64,000 nucleotides of DNA, taken from assembly GCA_907163375.1 (NCBI GenBank), contig CAJQUW010004466.1, positions 23,497 to 87,496 of the forward strand, written 5' to 3'. The notes beneath the pieces were generated by a model that searched no databases, was not told the origin of the DNA, and saw only the letters and a list, made by a program, of their open reading frames with translations. Both the position numbers and the translations under genes were made by a program. Source of the DNA: Prostheceraeus crozeri (lineage: Eukaryota; Platyhelminthes; Polycladida; Euryleptidae). Every line of letters begins with the position of its first letter. Positions within the stretch are counted from its first letter, which is position 1. Of the stretch, positions 34,997-45,842 are shown piece after piece.

Positions 34997-36561
34997 ACAT
35001 TCAAGCAAGGTTTACATGAATAGAATACAATAGAATGGCGAAGCAGTTGCTTATTAGCAATCACCTACAATCAGTGCACTTAAAACATATGACGCGGAAC
35101 AGAGGAATCACATTCGTTCAATAAATAGTTCCATACATTTTTGCCGGTATAGATTTAGTGTGGACAGTCGCAGAAATCGATGTCCAATGTGAATGGCCAA
35201 TTCCAAATTTTAGCGACAATCGCGCTGCAAAAAGTCGCATGTGTGGAACATCTCTAAGTGAAAATGCGTGCGATCTATGTGCCGCTACTGTGTATTGCAT
35301 GCAGCTTAATTTTCATTCTAGAGGTTTTATTGTTGTAATTTTCTATGGCTACAATGTATTAGCCTGCCTGAATGTAGGCTACTTGCATTTGTGTTATAAA
35401 TGGAATAATGTCAGATAGCGGTACCATGCATGTCTCCATTCAAATAGCCACACCTTCTTTTGATTGGGAACATAATGGGGAAGCCACCTCAGCTTACATC
35501 GAGATACATAGCGATGAGAATAGCATGAACCATGGACATCTGGAATAATATCTAGCTGTCCACGAGCTATGTCCTAAGCTGATTTGATAGAATATTTCTT
35601 GTCGGCACAGCGTCGTATGATTGCAGTTGATGTAATTTTGTGAGATTTAATAACATTATGATCCTGACAATGTTCTGTGAGATTGCGAACCCAGTGAGAT
35701 CATTTTAAAATAAACACGACAAGTGTTGGTCGATCAATTTCATGCCATTATTGAACATGGCATCAGGACAAAGTTACAATAAAGATAAAACCACTAAATA
35801 CATCATTTGAGAACTTGTCAAGCTAAAAGATCTATTGGCAGTTGCATCTAAAACCACAGAAATTGAATACATGCTAAAAACAATACAATAGGAGCTTTTC
35901 CAATGCTAAAACAATGGAATTGGAACTGAAGAAGACTCGTGTTCGTTCATCAAGGTTGAACTATTGATTTCCTTCATGACCAGACTTTCAGCAGTGCGTT
36001 TGTAGTTAGTGCGATAAACTATTTGGAAATTGTCATAACTGCTTATGTGAACGTGTTTGGCAATCTCAGTATCTTTAGGTCTACCTACACTGGCTCTACC
36101 GATATCTACGGTGCATTAGATGTCCGATTCTTAGGAAATAGGGAAGCAATCTATGTAAGTCTACTTGAAGACATTTATTAAATGATTTTGTAAAATATGT
36201 CATCTGTAAATGTTAAATTATGTATGAATATATATATAGATATAATATGACAATTTTTTATATATAATATAAAAAATACATTGTTTGTAAATTATACTTT
36301 TAATGTATAATGAGAGCGTTTCCAATGATTGCTTCAAGTAGTCACCCACACTGAACTGAAGAAAAACAGCTTTAAATTATTTGCATTTGTGTATCAAATA
36401 TCACATATTGTAAAATTGTGCTCAAGATTTGTTTGTTGCTTTGTTCAAGATTTTATGGCTGATAGATATGTGACATTCGTCTGACAATGTATGTTTATTA
36501 AGGAGAACCATTTCACCATTTGCTATCTATAATTTATTGATAAATATCTATTTCATTTCAG

Positions 36562-36761
36562 ATGCCGCAGGAGGGCCACTCAGCCAGTCATCCCCTCACC
36601 TCGCTCCACCTCCTGCCTCAAAAACGCGATTTCCTGCCAAATCCAAGCCCTCGGTGCAACCCAAGGTTGTTCGACCTCCTCTGGACGAAGGGAGCTCTTA
36701 CTCTAGTGAAGGTTATAACATCTCTCAAGACTTCAGAGAGCATGGTGATAGTTCCGTCTAA
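36562..36761 (+). CDS. Second exon of the unidentified Ser/Pro-rich protein
   Basis: The acceptor TTTCATTTCAG ends at 36561. Entering in phase 1 with the T from the exon at 4109-4384 gives a Tyr codon and then AAGGPLSQSSPHLAPPP, SKTRFPAKSKPSVQPKVV, DEGSSYSSEGYNISQDF and DSSV before a TAA (36759). Either this is the C-terminus, which would end in DSSV (a possible class I PDZ ligand), or the exon ends earlier at one of two weak phase-1 donors (AAG-GTTATA near 36713 or ATG-GTGATA near 36743). The composition matches the first exon: Ser/Pro/Lys-rich and probably disordered. The family is not recognised. Confidence 0.6.
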
Positions 36762-37001
36762 CTTGTATCTTGTGGTATTGGCGATTCCTCTTCAGCTGAC
36801 GATTTCGTTCATCATGGGACAAGTGAACACTTGTCCATTTCAGTAGCTGCATTGTTGATGGGTTCAAAAATGATCATTTATTATTTTTTGGAATTTAACA
36901 ATATTTTCACTTTGTAGCTATATAGTGCAAACTCGTATCTTTTCTGACCGAGAGATAGTCTGATATTTTCAGCATTTGATATTTACATTTCGTTGCATTT
37001 G

Positions 37002-37178
37002 CGGTCTCTGTGGCGCAGTGGTTTAGGTACAGAGGTCAAGCCCCGAAAGTGTCATTGGAAGTCGGCAGGAAGGGCATCCGAACTAAAAGAAACACAACAC
37101 TCCATATTAAAGTCTGACTATGTCAGCACCGTGCAAGGCTCCAGTATGAGGGAGTAGGAGCGTTAAACCATCACTTCA
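37002..37178 (+). repeat. tRNA-derived SINE, copy 5 with internal deletion
   Basis: Starts GGTCTCTGTGGCGCAGTGGTT and lacks the roughly 28 bp between A and B boxes seen in other copies. It continues GTCAAGCCCCGAAAGTGTC, GGCAGGAAGGGCATCCG and a tail GCGTTAAACCATCACTTC followed by TTTCATT repeats. It lies about 240 bp after the exon at 36562. Confidence 0.85.
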
Positions 37179-37539
37179 TTTTCATTTCATTTTGTTGCAT
37201 TTGTTGCTTTAACAAACAACGAAGAAATTGCGCACTGTGTTAGTCGCTCTTTTCACTTGTTTTCCTAAAAATGAATAAACAATAGCATGATGATGAAAAA
37301 GATGCTTTTTTTAAAGTAATATTTCATATTACAAAGAAGTCGTGTTGTTCATTTATTTCAATGGGTCAGAGCGTTTATTAATGACATGGACTTGCCTGCA
37401 CAAAATGGTATTTTCATCTCCCTTAAAATTGTCGGACAAAGTCAATGACATCTTGCTTCATGGAACGCTGATGATTGTGAGTTAGAACTCCAACTAATCC
37501 CTTGCACTCCCTCACGTAAATTCCTCATGATTTTTATGA

Positions 37540-38240
37540 GATTTTTCTGATATATATATCATGAAATTTCATGTGCACTTGTAACGTTTTCGCATGAAAT
37601 ATTTCATCAACTTTTATGAGTTTCCCATAAAAATCTCATCAATATATTAATAAGAGTTGCTCTTTCATACATTTGAATTTACTTTTCTGGCATTTAGTTA
37701 CTGAGGTTTTCAAAGCCTCGCGTTGCACCAGAGCATTCTCACTCCATATCCACAACTCTACTTCAGTATTCGCAATAATTTACCATAAAATATTTGTATA
37801 ATATAGCCCTATTCTGAATATCTTGCATAGCGCTGCTAGTTTCAGAGTTATTTTATATGCATCATTTCGAAAAATCTGTTGCAGATCGCTATGATATATT
37901 CTATATTCTTGCTTTTTGTCCTGTATAAACTAAACCTGGAGATTCTTATCGATTGAATAAGCCTTCTTATGAATCTTTACTTTCGTGGCTAGCATGCATA
38001 CCTCACTAATAAACTTATTATCAAAAAACCTTATGAATGTTCATAATGTTTCCATGAACGGATCATCAGAAATTATTGTCATGAATGTTCTTATTACCAC
38101 TCATTATATTCTCATAAAGGCATCATGAGAACATCATGAACTAATTATTTTCTTATGAGAATTTCACGAAACTCGTGATAATCTCACGATCTCTCATAAC
38201 AATCTCATGAATTCGCATTAAAGGTCATGAGTTCACATGA
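37540..38240. repeat. TCATGA/ATGAG-rich palindromic tract
   Basis: The stretch is crowded with TCATGA, CTCATGA, CATGAAAT, TTATGAG and similar self-complementary words, densest at 37550-37640 and 37985-38235. It may be a foldback element whose ends are made of this motif. The boundaries and target duplications are not resolved. Confidence 0.5.
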
Positions 38241-39105
38241 AAAAATTTGGTGAAGGAGCTGTTTCATTTGTGGGTAGATTTGAGCGCCATCCTGTGAACA
38301 GTCCGTTTATGTTATTAACCGCCGAGCCTGCGGATCATTTTTCGCCGATGCATGAGTTTAAGTGTTCTCACCAAGTTATCAGCTATAATCAATGTTTCAA
38401 CCTTGTGTTTTCTGCGTGAAATACTTGATTTTAGGTGATCACTTTACAGCATATTGACTATCACCCGATGCCGTTACGACTGATACGAGTTTCTATTAAG
38501 CGCAAAGTTAGTCTACTGTAAGAAACAAGTCATTTTTAAACTTTCATCAACGTTTTCGACTTTCTTTTCGAAAGAACGCCAACATTTCATTCAACACCAC
38601 AATTATTAACGATTTCCATTCGTCCTGTTTGTACTCTTGTTTGTCAATGTTCCCATTTCAATACATATCATCATTGTGGCATTTCCAACATGGTGTCTGA
38701 CCAGTCGAAGATGACGGTTGCTTCATACGAAGTGATTTTTCTCGAGAATGTTTCCAATTGTAATTTTGTCAAAATTGTATTGAAAATATAGATTATTATC
38801 ACTAGGTTATTCTTTCTTGATCATGGGGATCATGAGCACGAAGCCATTTTGAAAAAATAACCTTACAAAAACGCTGCGTAAAACCCATGCATTAGTAAAA
38901 CCTAGTTTTAATGCAGGTTTTGCTCGATAAATATAATTTCACGCTTGTGCTTCCCAATATCATTCTGAATTTATTGCGGAAAAATAATGCAATCCATTGC
39001 TTCATGAATTCATATTATCATGCATAGGAGAATGAAAGCGATTAGGTCAATAATACAAGACACCAAAACCCTTGATCCCTGGTTTCCCGAGATTGGATAA
39101 TATTG

Positions 39106-39488
39106 CATGATGCATGATCACGTGGTTGATCATGGTAAATTAAAATATATATTGTGTGATAATTTTCAACGTGAATTACTCGAAATAGATACGCCTATCA
39201 TTTGTGCTTTCAATGTTAATCAGAGCTTTCATATTCTACCATTTTTGTAAAAAACATATTTAACGACGAGTAATGCAAGAAAAACATCCATGATGCATGA
39301 TCGTATGGTTAATCGTTGATAACAGAAACTTATATTGTGTGATCATTTTAATCTTCAATTTATTCAAAATAGATGTATCAATCATTGATGCTTTCAGTAC
39401 TAACCTTAACTCGTATTTTCTACAATTTTTGTAGAACAAATTTAACGACATGTGTTGACAAGAAAAACATCCATGATCCATGTTAACG
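39106..39488. repeat. 183-bp tandem repeat running into an assembly gap
   Basis: CATGATGCATGATC-type starts occur at 39106 and 39289, and CATGATCCATG at 39472, a constant 183-bp spacing. Shared blocks include TATATTGTGTGATNATTTT, GCTTTCA, TTCTAC-ATTTTTGTA and TTTAACGAC. The third unit is cut off by Ns, so the true array length is unknown. Confidence 0.85.
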
Positions 39489-39511
39489 NNNNNNNNNNNN
39501 NNNNNNNNNNN
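39489..39511. other. Assembly gap (23 Ns)
   Basis: Twenty-three ambiguous bases interrupt the tandem array; real missing length may be larger. Sequence after the gap is unrelated to the array. Confidence 0.99.
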
Positions 39512-39602
39512 ATTTCCCGACCTCATTCGCCCGACCCAGGAATCGAACCGAGGTCCTTGGTGGAGACGAGCTCACACTTTCTTTACTAGGCCACGCTGAC
39601 GG
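39512..39602 (-). repeat. tRNA-derived SINE of a second family (minus strand)
   Basis: On the minus strand the order is CAGCGTGGCCTAGTAAAG (A-box-like), CACCAAGGACC, then GGTTCGATTCCTGGGTCGGG (B box). It lacks a complete cloverleaf and is truncated at the gap, so a SINE head is more likely than a tRNA gene. Confidence 0.65.
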
Positions 39603-42119
39603 TTCAAATAGAATGCGAGTGAAAGCATTGGGCCTAGTCATTTCCAAGTAATATCGACAAGTATCACTAATAGATGAAATTGCGAAAAAATTGTAATTTG
39701 TTCACAAAAAACGCGCAAAATTGCAATTGTTTTATAAGCAGTAAAAGCCGTTGAAGAAAATTGCAATTTATGAAGAAGTATATGTTGCAATTTTCTGAGA
39801 ACGTGTGTGAATAGATTGCAACTTTATGGTTACAGAGGTATAAATACTTGTATACGAACAAAAAAGCTTCTGCACTGAATATTATGAATGATTTGAGCAG
39901 CGTTCAGCTTTTTAGGGAAAACACCTGAGCACTACGCTTACTCGTACATCCATGATCCACAACAATTCACGTTTTCTATTGATTTGGTGCGGACTTCTGA
40001 TTATACTTGCTTACAAACTTTAAAAACAAATGCACTAGCTGTGGGCACTTTTCTACTTGAATAGCATTTCTAGCAGCTACATATTCATCTATATCACGGA
40101 GCATGGATCACAGTTTATCACGTGCAAATCACGCGAAAACGCTAAAACACGCATGTTACACACGTGAGAATTATCTAGATATGTGAAATTGTGCTATTCA
40201 CGTGAGATTCACGCGTGTTAGTTTCTTTTATAAATAACACGTGTGATGCTCGTGTGAATATTTTGCCCCAGCAGCAGGATTGTTCCTAAATTTTACTAGC
40301 GTTATCGGTATTTATGATGATCGCGAGAACATCGAAATGTTTTACAATGTCTGACATGCATATAGACTTCTACAAGATAATACAGGAAATATCAATGCAT
40401 CACAAAATTGATACCAATGATAGAATACTTGGGAAACTTGTCCGTAATGGTAAATGTTCAGCGTCTCGACGTATTCCAGAATATCAAAAAGTACATAAAA
40501 ATTCATGCTCATAATTGAGTGTAACTATCACAAAAATATACGATTTCTTGACGTAATCAGGTAGGCATCAAACTATAACTTACCAAAGAAGGCTAATCAC
40601 AACCACACCAGAATCGTAAATAGCAAAATCAAAATAAACTACTAAGTTGATTGAATGGAACAGCCAGTTTGATGCTCAATGTCTCTGCTCAATTCTTGCT
40701 GTACTTGAGTAAGTACCATATTTCGATTAAATATGCAGGAAATTAGCAGAAACTGGTTCCCATTTTTCATTCAATGTTTTTTGTTGATTGTTAGTTTACA
40801 GTTTCTAAGTTGCTAGGCTTTTTAAAAAAACGCTTTTAAACAAATAAAAGTGTTCTATGGAGTTTAGAAAAACGAGAAGAATCATGTAAGCATGATGGTT
40901 TTATGCGAGTTTATGTGCAACATAATGGACCGTTATTAATTAGACACATAGAAAGGGTACTATGAGCTAAGAGTAAGAGAGTTGTAAAAAGCATGGAATT
41001 CTTAAAAAAAGGTTTTCTTATGAATCATATTCTTTGACAATCTAATATAAAATACCGGTCCCACAAACAATATACAGAAGTCAGTGAAGGAATATCTAGG
41101 AAGTCTAGAATTCATCCGATTATGCAAATTGCAATTGGAGACCATGGAATTACGCAAGACCGGGAGGACGTCCTTTGGTTAGATGGAGCCATGGACATCG
41201 AATGATGTCTATGGATGGAACGACCCATGGAGCGACCCCATGCTAAAACTTTTTTGGCAGAACCTGGAGACGAGTGGAGGAGATGCGACCTGCACTGCTG
41301 GAGAAACAACAGCTGAGATCCGGTCATCAAGTAATCAAGTAAGCAAATTAATTGGTGCTCACAATGGTGCATGGTACTTACGTACTTCATCATGAAATAG
41401 AATTAATAAGTGATACATTGACAGTCTAACACGAGAAATTGTAAGCTGTAGAAAGCATTCAGCTGTACATCAAGGATTGATTGTAGACTTTTTAGCATAG
41501 TTATGTTGTTAGTCAAAGCATTCACAACAACCCTATGAATTCGTCTCTGCTATTGGATTGAAAACCTGACATCTAAATTTTGTTTATTTCAATAGAAATT
41601 CAAACGTTTGGGTAGTTTTAACAGATCACTGTTAAATCAAATGAGCACACAACGCGCGTTGTTATTTTCTTCCATTCCTTCATCAACTGTATTATACCTA
41701 AAATGAAGATGATATATGTAACACTTCGTTGTCTCAATCTTAGATTAATTACATTTTTATCTTTATCAATGTAAGCAGGTATTAATGACTGGAGGGCGGA
41801 AAGCATACATAAGGAACCCATCTGCTTAAATTTTTGTTTTTTTAGCTTGTCTTATTGGAATACCTTGTGAAATAATCCAATCTAGTTGAGGCCAAAGTTA
41901 ACAGTCTAGAAATAGAACTATTTACTTCTTCCTCCTTAGCACCTGCTGATACTGCTATGAATCTTTACAGGAAAAGCCCGCTGGTTTGTGCGTCGAGCAA
42001 CAGCATCGCGTCTACTTATTGTGTTTGAATAGAAACTAATACTTTTAATCACGCCAACACCAAGCAGATGAAATTTAAGATGCTCCGAAAAGTATTATAT
42101 TTCAAGAAATTTGGGGACC
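39603..42119. other. Non-coding stretch with a CACGTG-rich patch
   Basis: Mostly AT-rich sequence without a supported gene. At 40080-40260 there is a cluster of CACGTG, CACACGTGAG, ACGCGT and related palindromic words. At about 41120-41300 a possible LINE C-terminal scrap (GGRPLVRW on the plus strand) is too weak to call. Confidence 0.4.
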
Positions 42120-42708
42120 GGTTGGTAAGCCGGTCAAAGTATACTATGACTCTGAAAGATCGTAAAGCAAGTAGGAAAGTTGGCGAAATATGCAGAAATT
42201 GTTGATATTTGATCATATTTTGCTAAGATAGAAAGATCAGGTCAGGAGTAGCTCATTGATTTTAATGAAAGCAGCCTAGAACCTGACTGTAGATGATATT
42301 GGCATGGTGTCATCCGGTTGGTAAGCCGGTCAAAGTATACTATGACTCTGAAAGATCGTAAAGCAAGTAGGAAAGTTGGCGAAATATGCAGAAATTGTTG
42401 ATATTTGATCATATTTTGCTAAGATAGAAAGATCAGGTCAGGAGTAGCTCATTGATTTTAATGAAAGCAGCCTAGAACCTGACTGTAGATGATATTGGCA
42501 TGGTGTCATCCGGTTGGTAAGCCGGTCAAAGTATACTATGACTCTGAAAGATCGTAAAGCAAGTAGGAAAATTGGCGAAATATGCAGAAATCGTTGATAT
42601 TTTATCATATTTTGCTAAGATAGAAAGATCAGTTCAGGAGTAGCTCATTGATTTTAATGAAACCAGCCTAGAACCTGACTGTAGATGATATTGGCATGGT
42701 GTCATCCG
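42120..42708. repeat. Three tandem copies of a 196-bp unit
   Basis: GGTTGGTAAGCCGGTCAAAG occurs at 42120, 42316 and 42512, with nearly identical intervening sequence ending in GGTGTCATCCGG. The third unit has a few substitutions. Each unit begins with an inverted pair CCGG-TTGGTAAG-CCGG. No coding content. Confidence 0.95.
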
Positions 42709-43203
42709 GAATGAAGTCAGCCAATTGATAGTCAGTACTGGTACTAAGGGTCGACACTGCATTTGTCCGCAACTCCGCAAATAAATGAAGGAAAATACAG
42801 AACCTATTTTGTAGGCTATACTTATTTACACTAACAGTCTCCGTGGCAATATGCTTCTGCACTTTCTTCAAAAAGGATATAAACATCAAACATCTCTCAC
42901 GCAAATTCATAATGTGAACGCACCTTCTCTAAGTTACGAAAGAATATGACGAAGGAATTAGTGTAGGAGCTACCTCTGGGAGCAACAGATGAGTTATACC
43001 AAGATTCGAGCAAGGAAGGTTAAGAGGTATGGATGTGTAGATCTAAAATTACTGATTCCGAAAATCAAATTATTATGTGTCCCAATCATTCTCGTTCTGT
43101 TTAAGCCAATGTTGAAGAAATTACATTGTAATCTAATGCAAAATTCAAACAATATAAGGTAAATGGTGTAAAAGAAAAATTTCGTGCATTTTCCTCTATA
43201 CAT

Positions 43204-43912
43204 CGAACCAAGTTGGATCAAGTTGGAATTGATCGTAGTCAAGAAAACTTGAGGGAGTCTTTTTGGAACTTTTACGATTCTGGCATTGATAAATCGAAGG
43301 CTAAGAATCATGGAAATGTAATTCATCCACCTCTTGTGGCCAATGGCAACGTGATCGACGTGTTACCCCCGCCTGAGTTACATTTATTAATCGGAGTTGT
43401 GACACTATTATTCAATCACTTGAAGAGTGTATCACCCGAATGTGCGCAACGATGGTTAAACGAGTGTCAAATTAGATGACTATCATGGAGGGCCTTCAAT
43501 GGAAACAACGCTCGTCACCTTCTTCGCAAAGTTGACGTTTTGGCTTCATTCTGTCCGATCCAATGTCTTCCCATCGTCTCGGCTTTCAGAAGCTTCGATA
43601 AAGTGGTACACTCTTGTTTCGGAAATACATTGGACACCGAATACAAGAAATACATTGGAATTCAAAGAGGATTGTACGTCACTGGAAGTCAGCATAACAC
43701 CAAAACTCCATGCGATATTTTATCATATACCAGAGTTTTGTGGAAAATACCTGAAAGGCTTGGGCATTTATATTTTTGAATCAGTTCATTATATTTTCTC
43801 GCAGTTTTGGATGAACTACAAAATTAGTGGCATTTCGCATCCTTCGTATTCAACGAAATTGTTGCAAGCTGTAAGAGCATTTAATAGCCGACACCTTAGA
43901 GTCAGTAGATGA
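43204..43912 (+). pseudogene. Decayed transposon-like protein with PPPELHLL motif
   Basis: Three overlapping frames read as one protein: FYDSGIDKSKAKNHGNVIHP, VLPPPELHLLIGVV, FNGNNARHLLRKVDVL, SAFRSFDKVVHSCFGNTLD, then after a shift SITPKLHAIFYHIPEFC and LLQAVRAFNSRHL. I recall this order from multicopy uncharacterised invertebrate proteins likely to be transposon-borne, but I cannot name the family. Frameshifts near 43475, 43495 and 43655 make it a pseudogene. Its final TGA (43910) is the first base triplet of the TGACGC array that follows. Confidence 0.6.
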
Positions 43913-44220
43913 CGCAAGTCAGACAAAATGACGCCAAGTTGGACATTTTGACGCAGTCAGACTTTTTGACGCAAATGGACTTTGTTCCGCACGCTCGCAT
44001 CTCACCAAATTTGGTGTACAGGTGAGTTTTGCTGAGATGTATTGATTACATGCTTTCAATACTTTCCGCCGGTTTCGGTTTCGGAGACTCCAGATTTTCG
44101 TTCTTGCTGACGCAAGTCATACTTTTTGACTCACGACGGTATTCTGACACGTACGTTGGACTATTAGACTCAAGTCAGACGTTTTGACGCATATTGAATA
44201 TTTGACTCACGATTGCATAA
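43910..44220 (+). repeat. Array of TGACGCAAGTC/TTTTGACGCA motifs (left array)
   Basis: Motifs GACGCAAGTCAGAC, TTTTGACGCA, GACGCAAGTCATAC and GACTCAAGTCAGACG recur irregularly through 310 bp. The mirror-image array at 61925-62193 uses the same words on the other strand. Such arrays may be subterminal transposase-binding repeats. Confidence 0.75.
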
Positions 44221-45328
44221 TAAGTTGGAGGGGAGAATCATGCATTCATAATCGCGATCAACCATCACAGAGTAAGTTACAGAACGTTTCTACCTCTTCA
44301 TATAGTTTAGGCTTGCATGCAAATGGCCTGGTAGAATCAGATGGACTGGTTGACGAGGTCCCCTTAGAATCTATTATTCAAGATAGTCAATAAATAGGCT
44401 ACAAAATCTAATTGAAGTGGGTAAATTTCAAGGTGCCGAATTCCCTGACTATATAGTAGGGTGACCGCCTGTCTTGCATAAATGCATCATATTAAATCGA
44501 GAAATTATTTTTTTCCAATGTATGTTAGACACTGATGATAGAGCACTAGACAGATTTAGCAAATAACTCTCAGCAATTTTTAGTCGTCACTTAGCGACAT
44601 GCAGAAATTTTGCACAAATGCAGTAAAAACAGAAAATGAAAACTGCGTCAACATGCTCAGGGCAAGTTGCCATACAAATCCTAGAATTGTTCATCTTGAT
44701 CAAATGACAACCATTTACACAATAATGTAAACATAATTTGGCAGAAGTTCGCAAAGTATCAATATTCAATGGTCTAAAAAATATAAAAATATTTGTATAG
44801 TTTCTGGGTGCAGAAAATAAAGAAATGGGTAGTCTTATAAAAATACTCTTTATTAAAACTGCCAAGTCTCATACGATTTCTTAAATGTTCTGTAATCACA
44901 AGCGTGACATTTTAACCCATTTAGCGCCAGTGTAACGTTTTCGTTACAGCACTTTTCGGAATCTGCTGTCTTCTCCAGCTTGCGACATATGATACAATAT
45001 TTTGATTACCATACATTATTTATCACATATTTTCAGGTAAACAATCGCCAATTCAAAATTTATCACTTTTTAGTGCTTATATTTTATCGCGAAATTAGAC
45101 AAAAAATGGGCTTAAAATCTGCTAATATACTTAAAGGCCCAGTGTATGAACGTCCACATGTAATTTACTGTCAATGTCATTTGCGTGATCCCGGCCAACA
45201 AAAAACCTGACTGCTACGTAGCAGCAAGGTAGCGCCGCTACCTATTGATTCGTAGCAGATACGTGGCATTTGGCGCACCCAGCTACGTATATGCTACGTA
45301 GCAAAGTTACCGTATGGCAACCTATCTG

Positions 45329-45483
45329 CTACCTTGCAGCTACTTCAATGCTACCTTCGCTACCTTGCAGCTACTTTAATGCTACCTTCGCTACCTTGCA
45401 GCTACTTCAATGCTACCTTCGCTACCTTGCAGCTACTTTGATGCTACCTTCGCTACCTTGCAGCTACTTTAATGCTACCTTGC
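45329..45483. repeat. 31-bp minisatellite, five units
   Basis: Units starting CTACCTTGCAGCTACTT recur at 45329, 45360, 45391, 45422 and 45453 with single-base variants. It lies within the left subterminal zone of the GATCCCGG element and shares its GCTACC vocabulary. A frame through it (45270-45533) encodes only repeat-derived peptide. Confidence 0.95.
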
Positions 45484-45842
45484 GGCTACTTAAATGCGAC
45501 TATTGCTACCTTGCAGTTTTACTCGAATGCTAGTATGGCTTGTAGTTGTTCAAATGTTACTTACTAATGCCACCTCACCTCAACATCTGCTATTGCGTTT
45601 TTAGCTTGGTTCTGCACATAAAACCCTCATCCAGCTGTGCACCACAGATTTCATTCGAAAACAGACAATATATAAATAAAATTTATTATAATCATTGGGT
45701 GCGGATGGAACAGTCTGTCATCGTCTCTCCAGACGCCGTAGAGCCTGGTTCATCCAATTCACGATCAGCTTCCTCACGGCATCTTGGCCCTCGTTGATCC
45801 CGTTTCGACGTAGTGCTTCTGTAAAAAAAACACATGTGACAT

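Larger units (their letters stand above)
4385..36561 (+). other. Inferred 32-kb phase-1 intron packed with mobile elements
   Basis: Donor GTAAGT at 4385 and acceptor TTTCATTTCAG ending at 36561 would join T with AT to make a Tyr codon and keep the frame open. Most of the content is annotated separately. Stretches in which I see nothing identifiable are 4385-5540, 10320-11060, 11312-12870, 26793-27560, 27860-29030, 29210-31460 and 35000-36560. No convincing additional exon was found within it, although small exons could be missed. Confidence 0.5.

Noticed and set aside
35118..35418. Overlapping plus/minus ORFs of 60 and 86 residues
   Set aside because: Mirror frames of a GCGACA-containing non-coding repeat-like segment; no domain or splice support.
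36562..36846. 94-residue ORF starting at ATG 36562
   Set aside because: It is an alternative frame of the phase-1 exon. The in-phase reading continues the composition of the exon at 4109.
41120..41300. LINE C-terminal scrap (GGRPLVRW, EWRRCDLHCW)
   Set aside because: Only two short motif-like strings in different frames; too weak to annotate.
45329..45483. 31-bp repeats as a CRISPR-like array
   Set aside because: The units are contiguous, with no unique spacers, and lie in animal DNA inside a transposon end; an ordinary minisatellite.
45270..45533. 87-residue ORF through the 31-bp repeats
   Set aside because: The peptide is generated entirely by the minisatellite.
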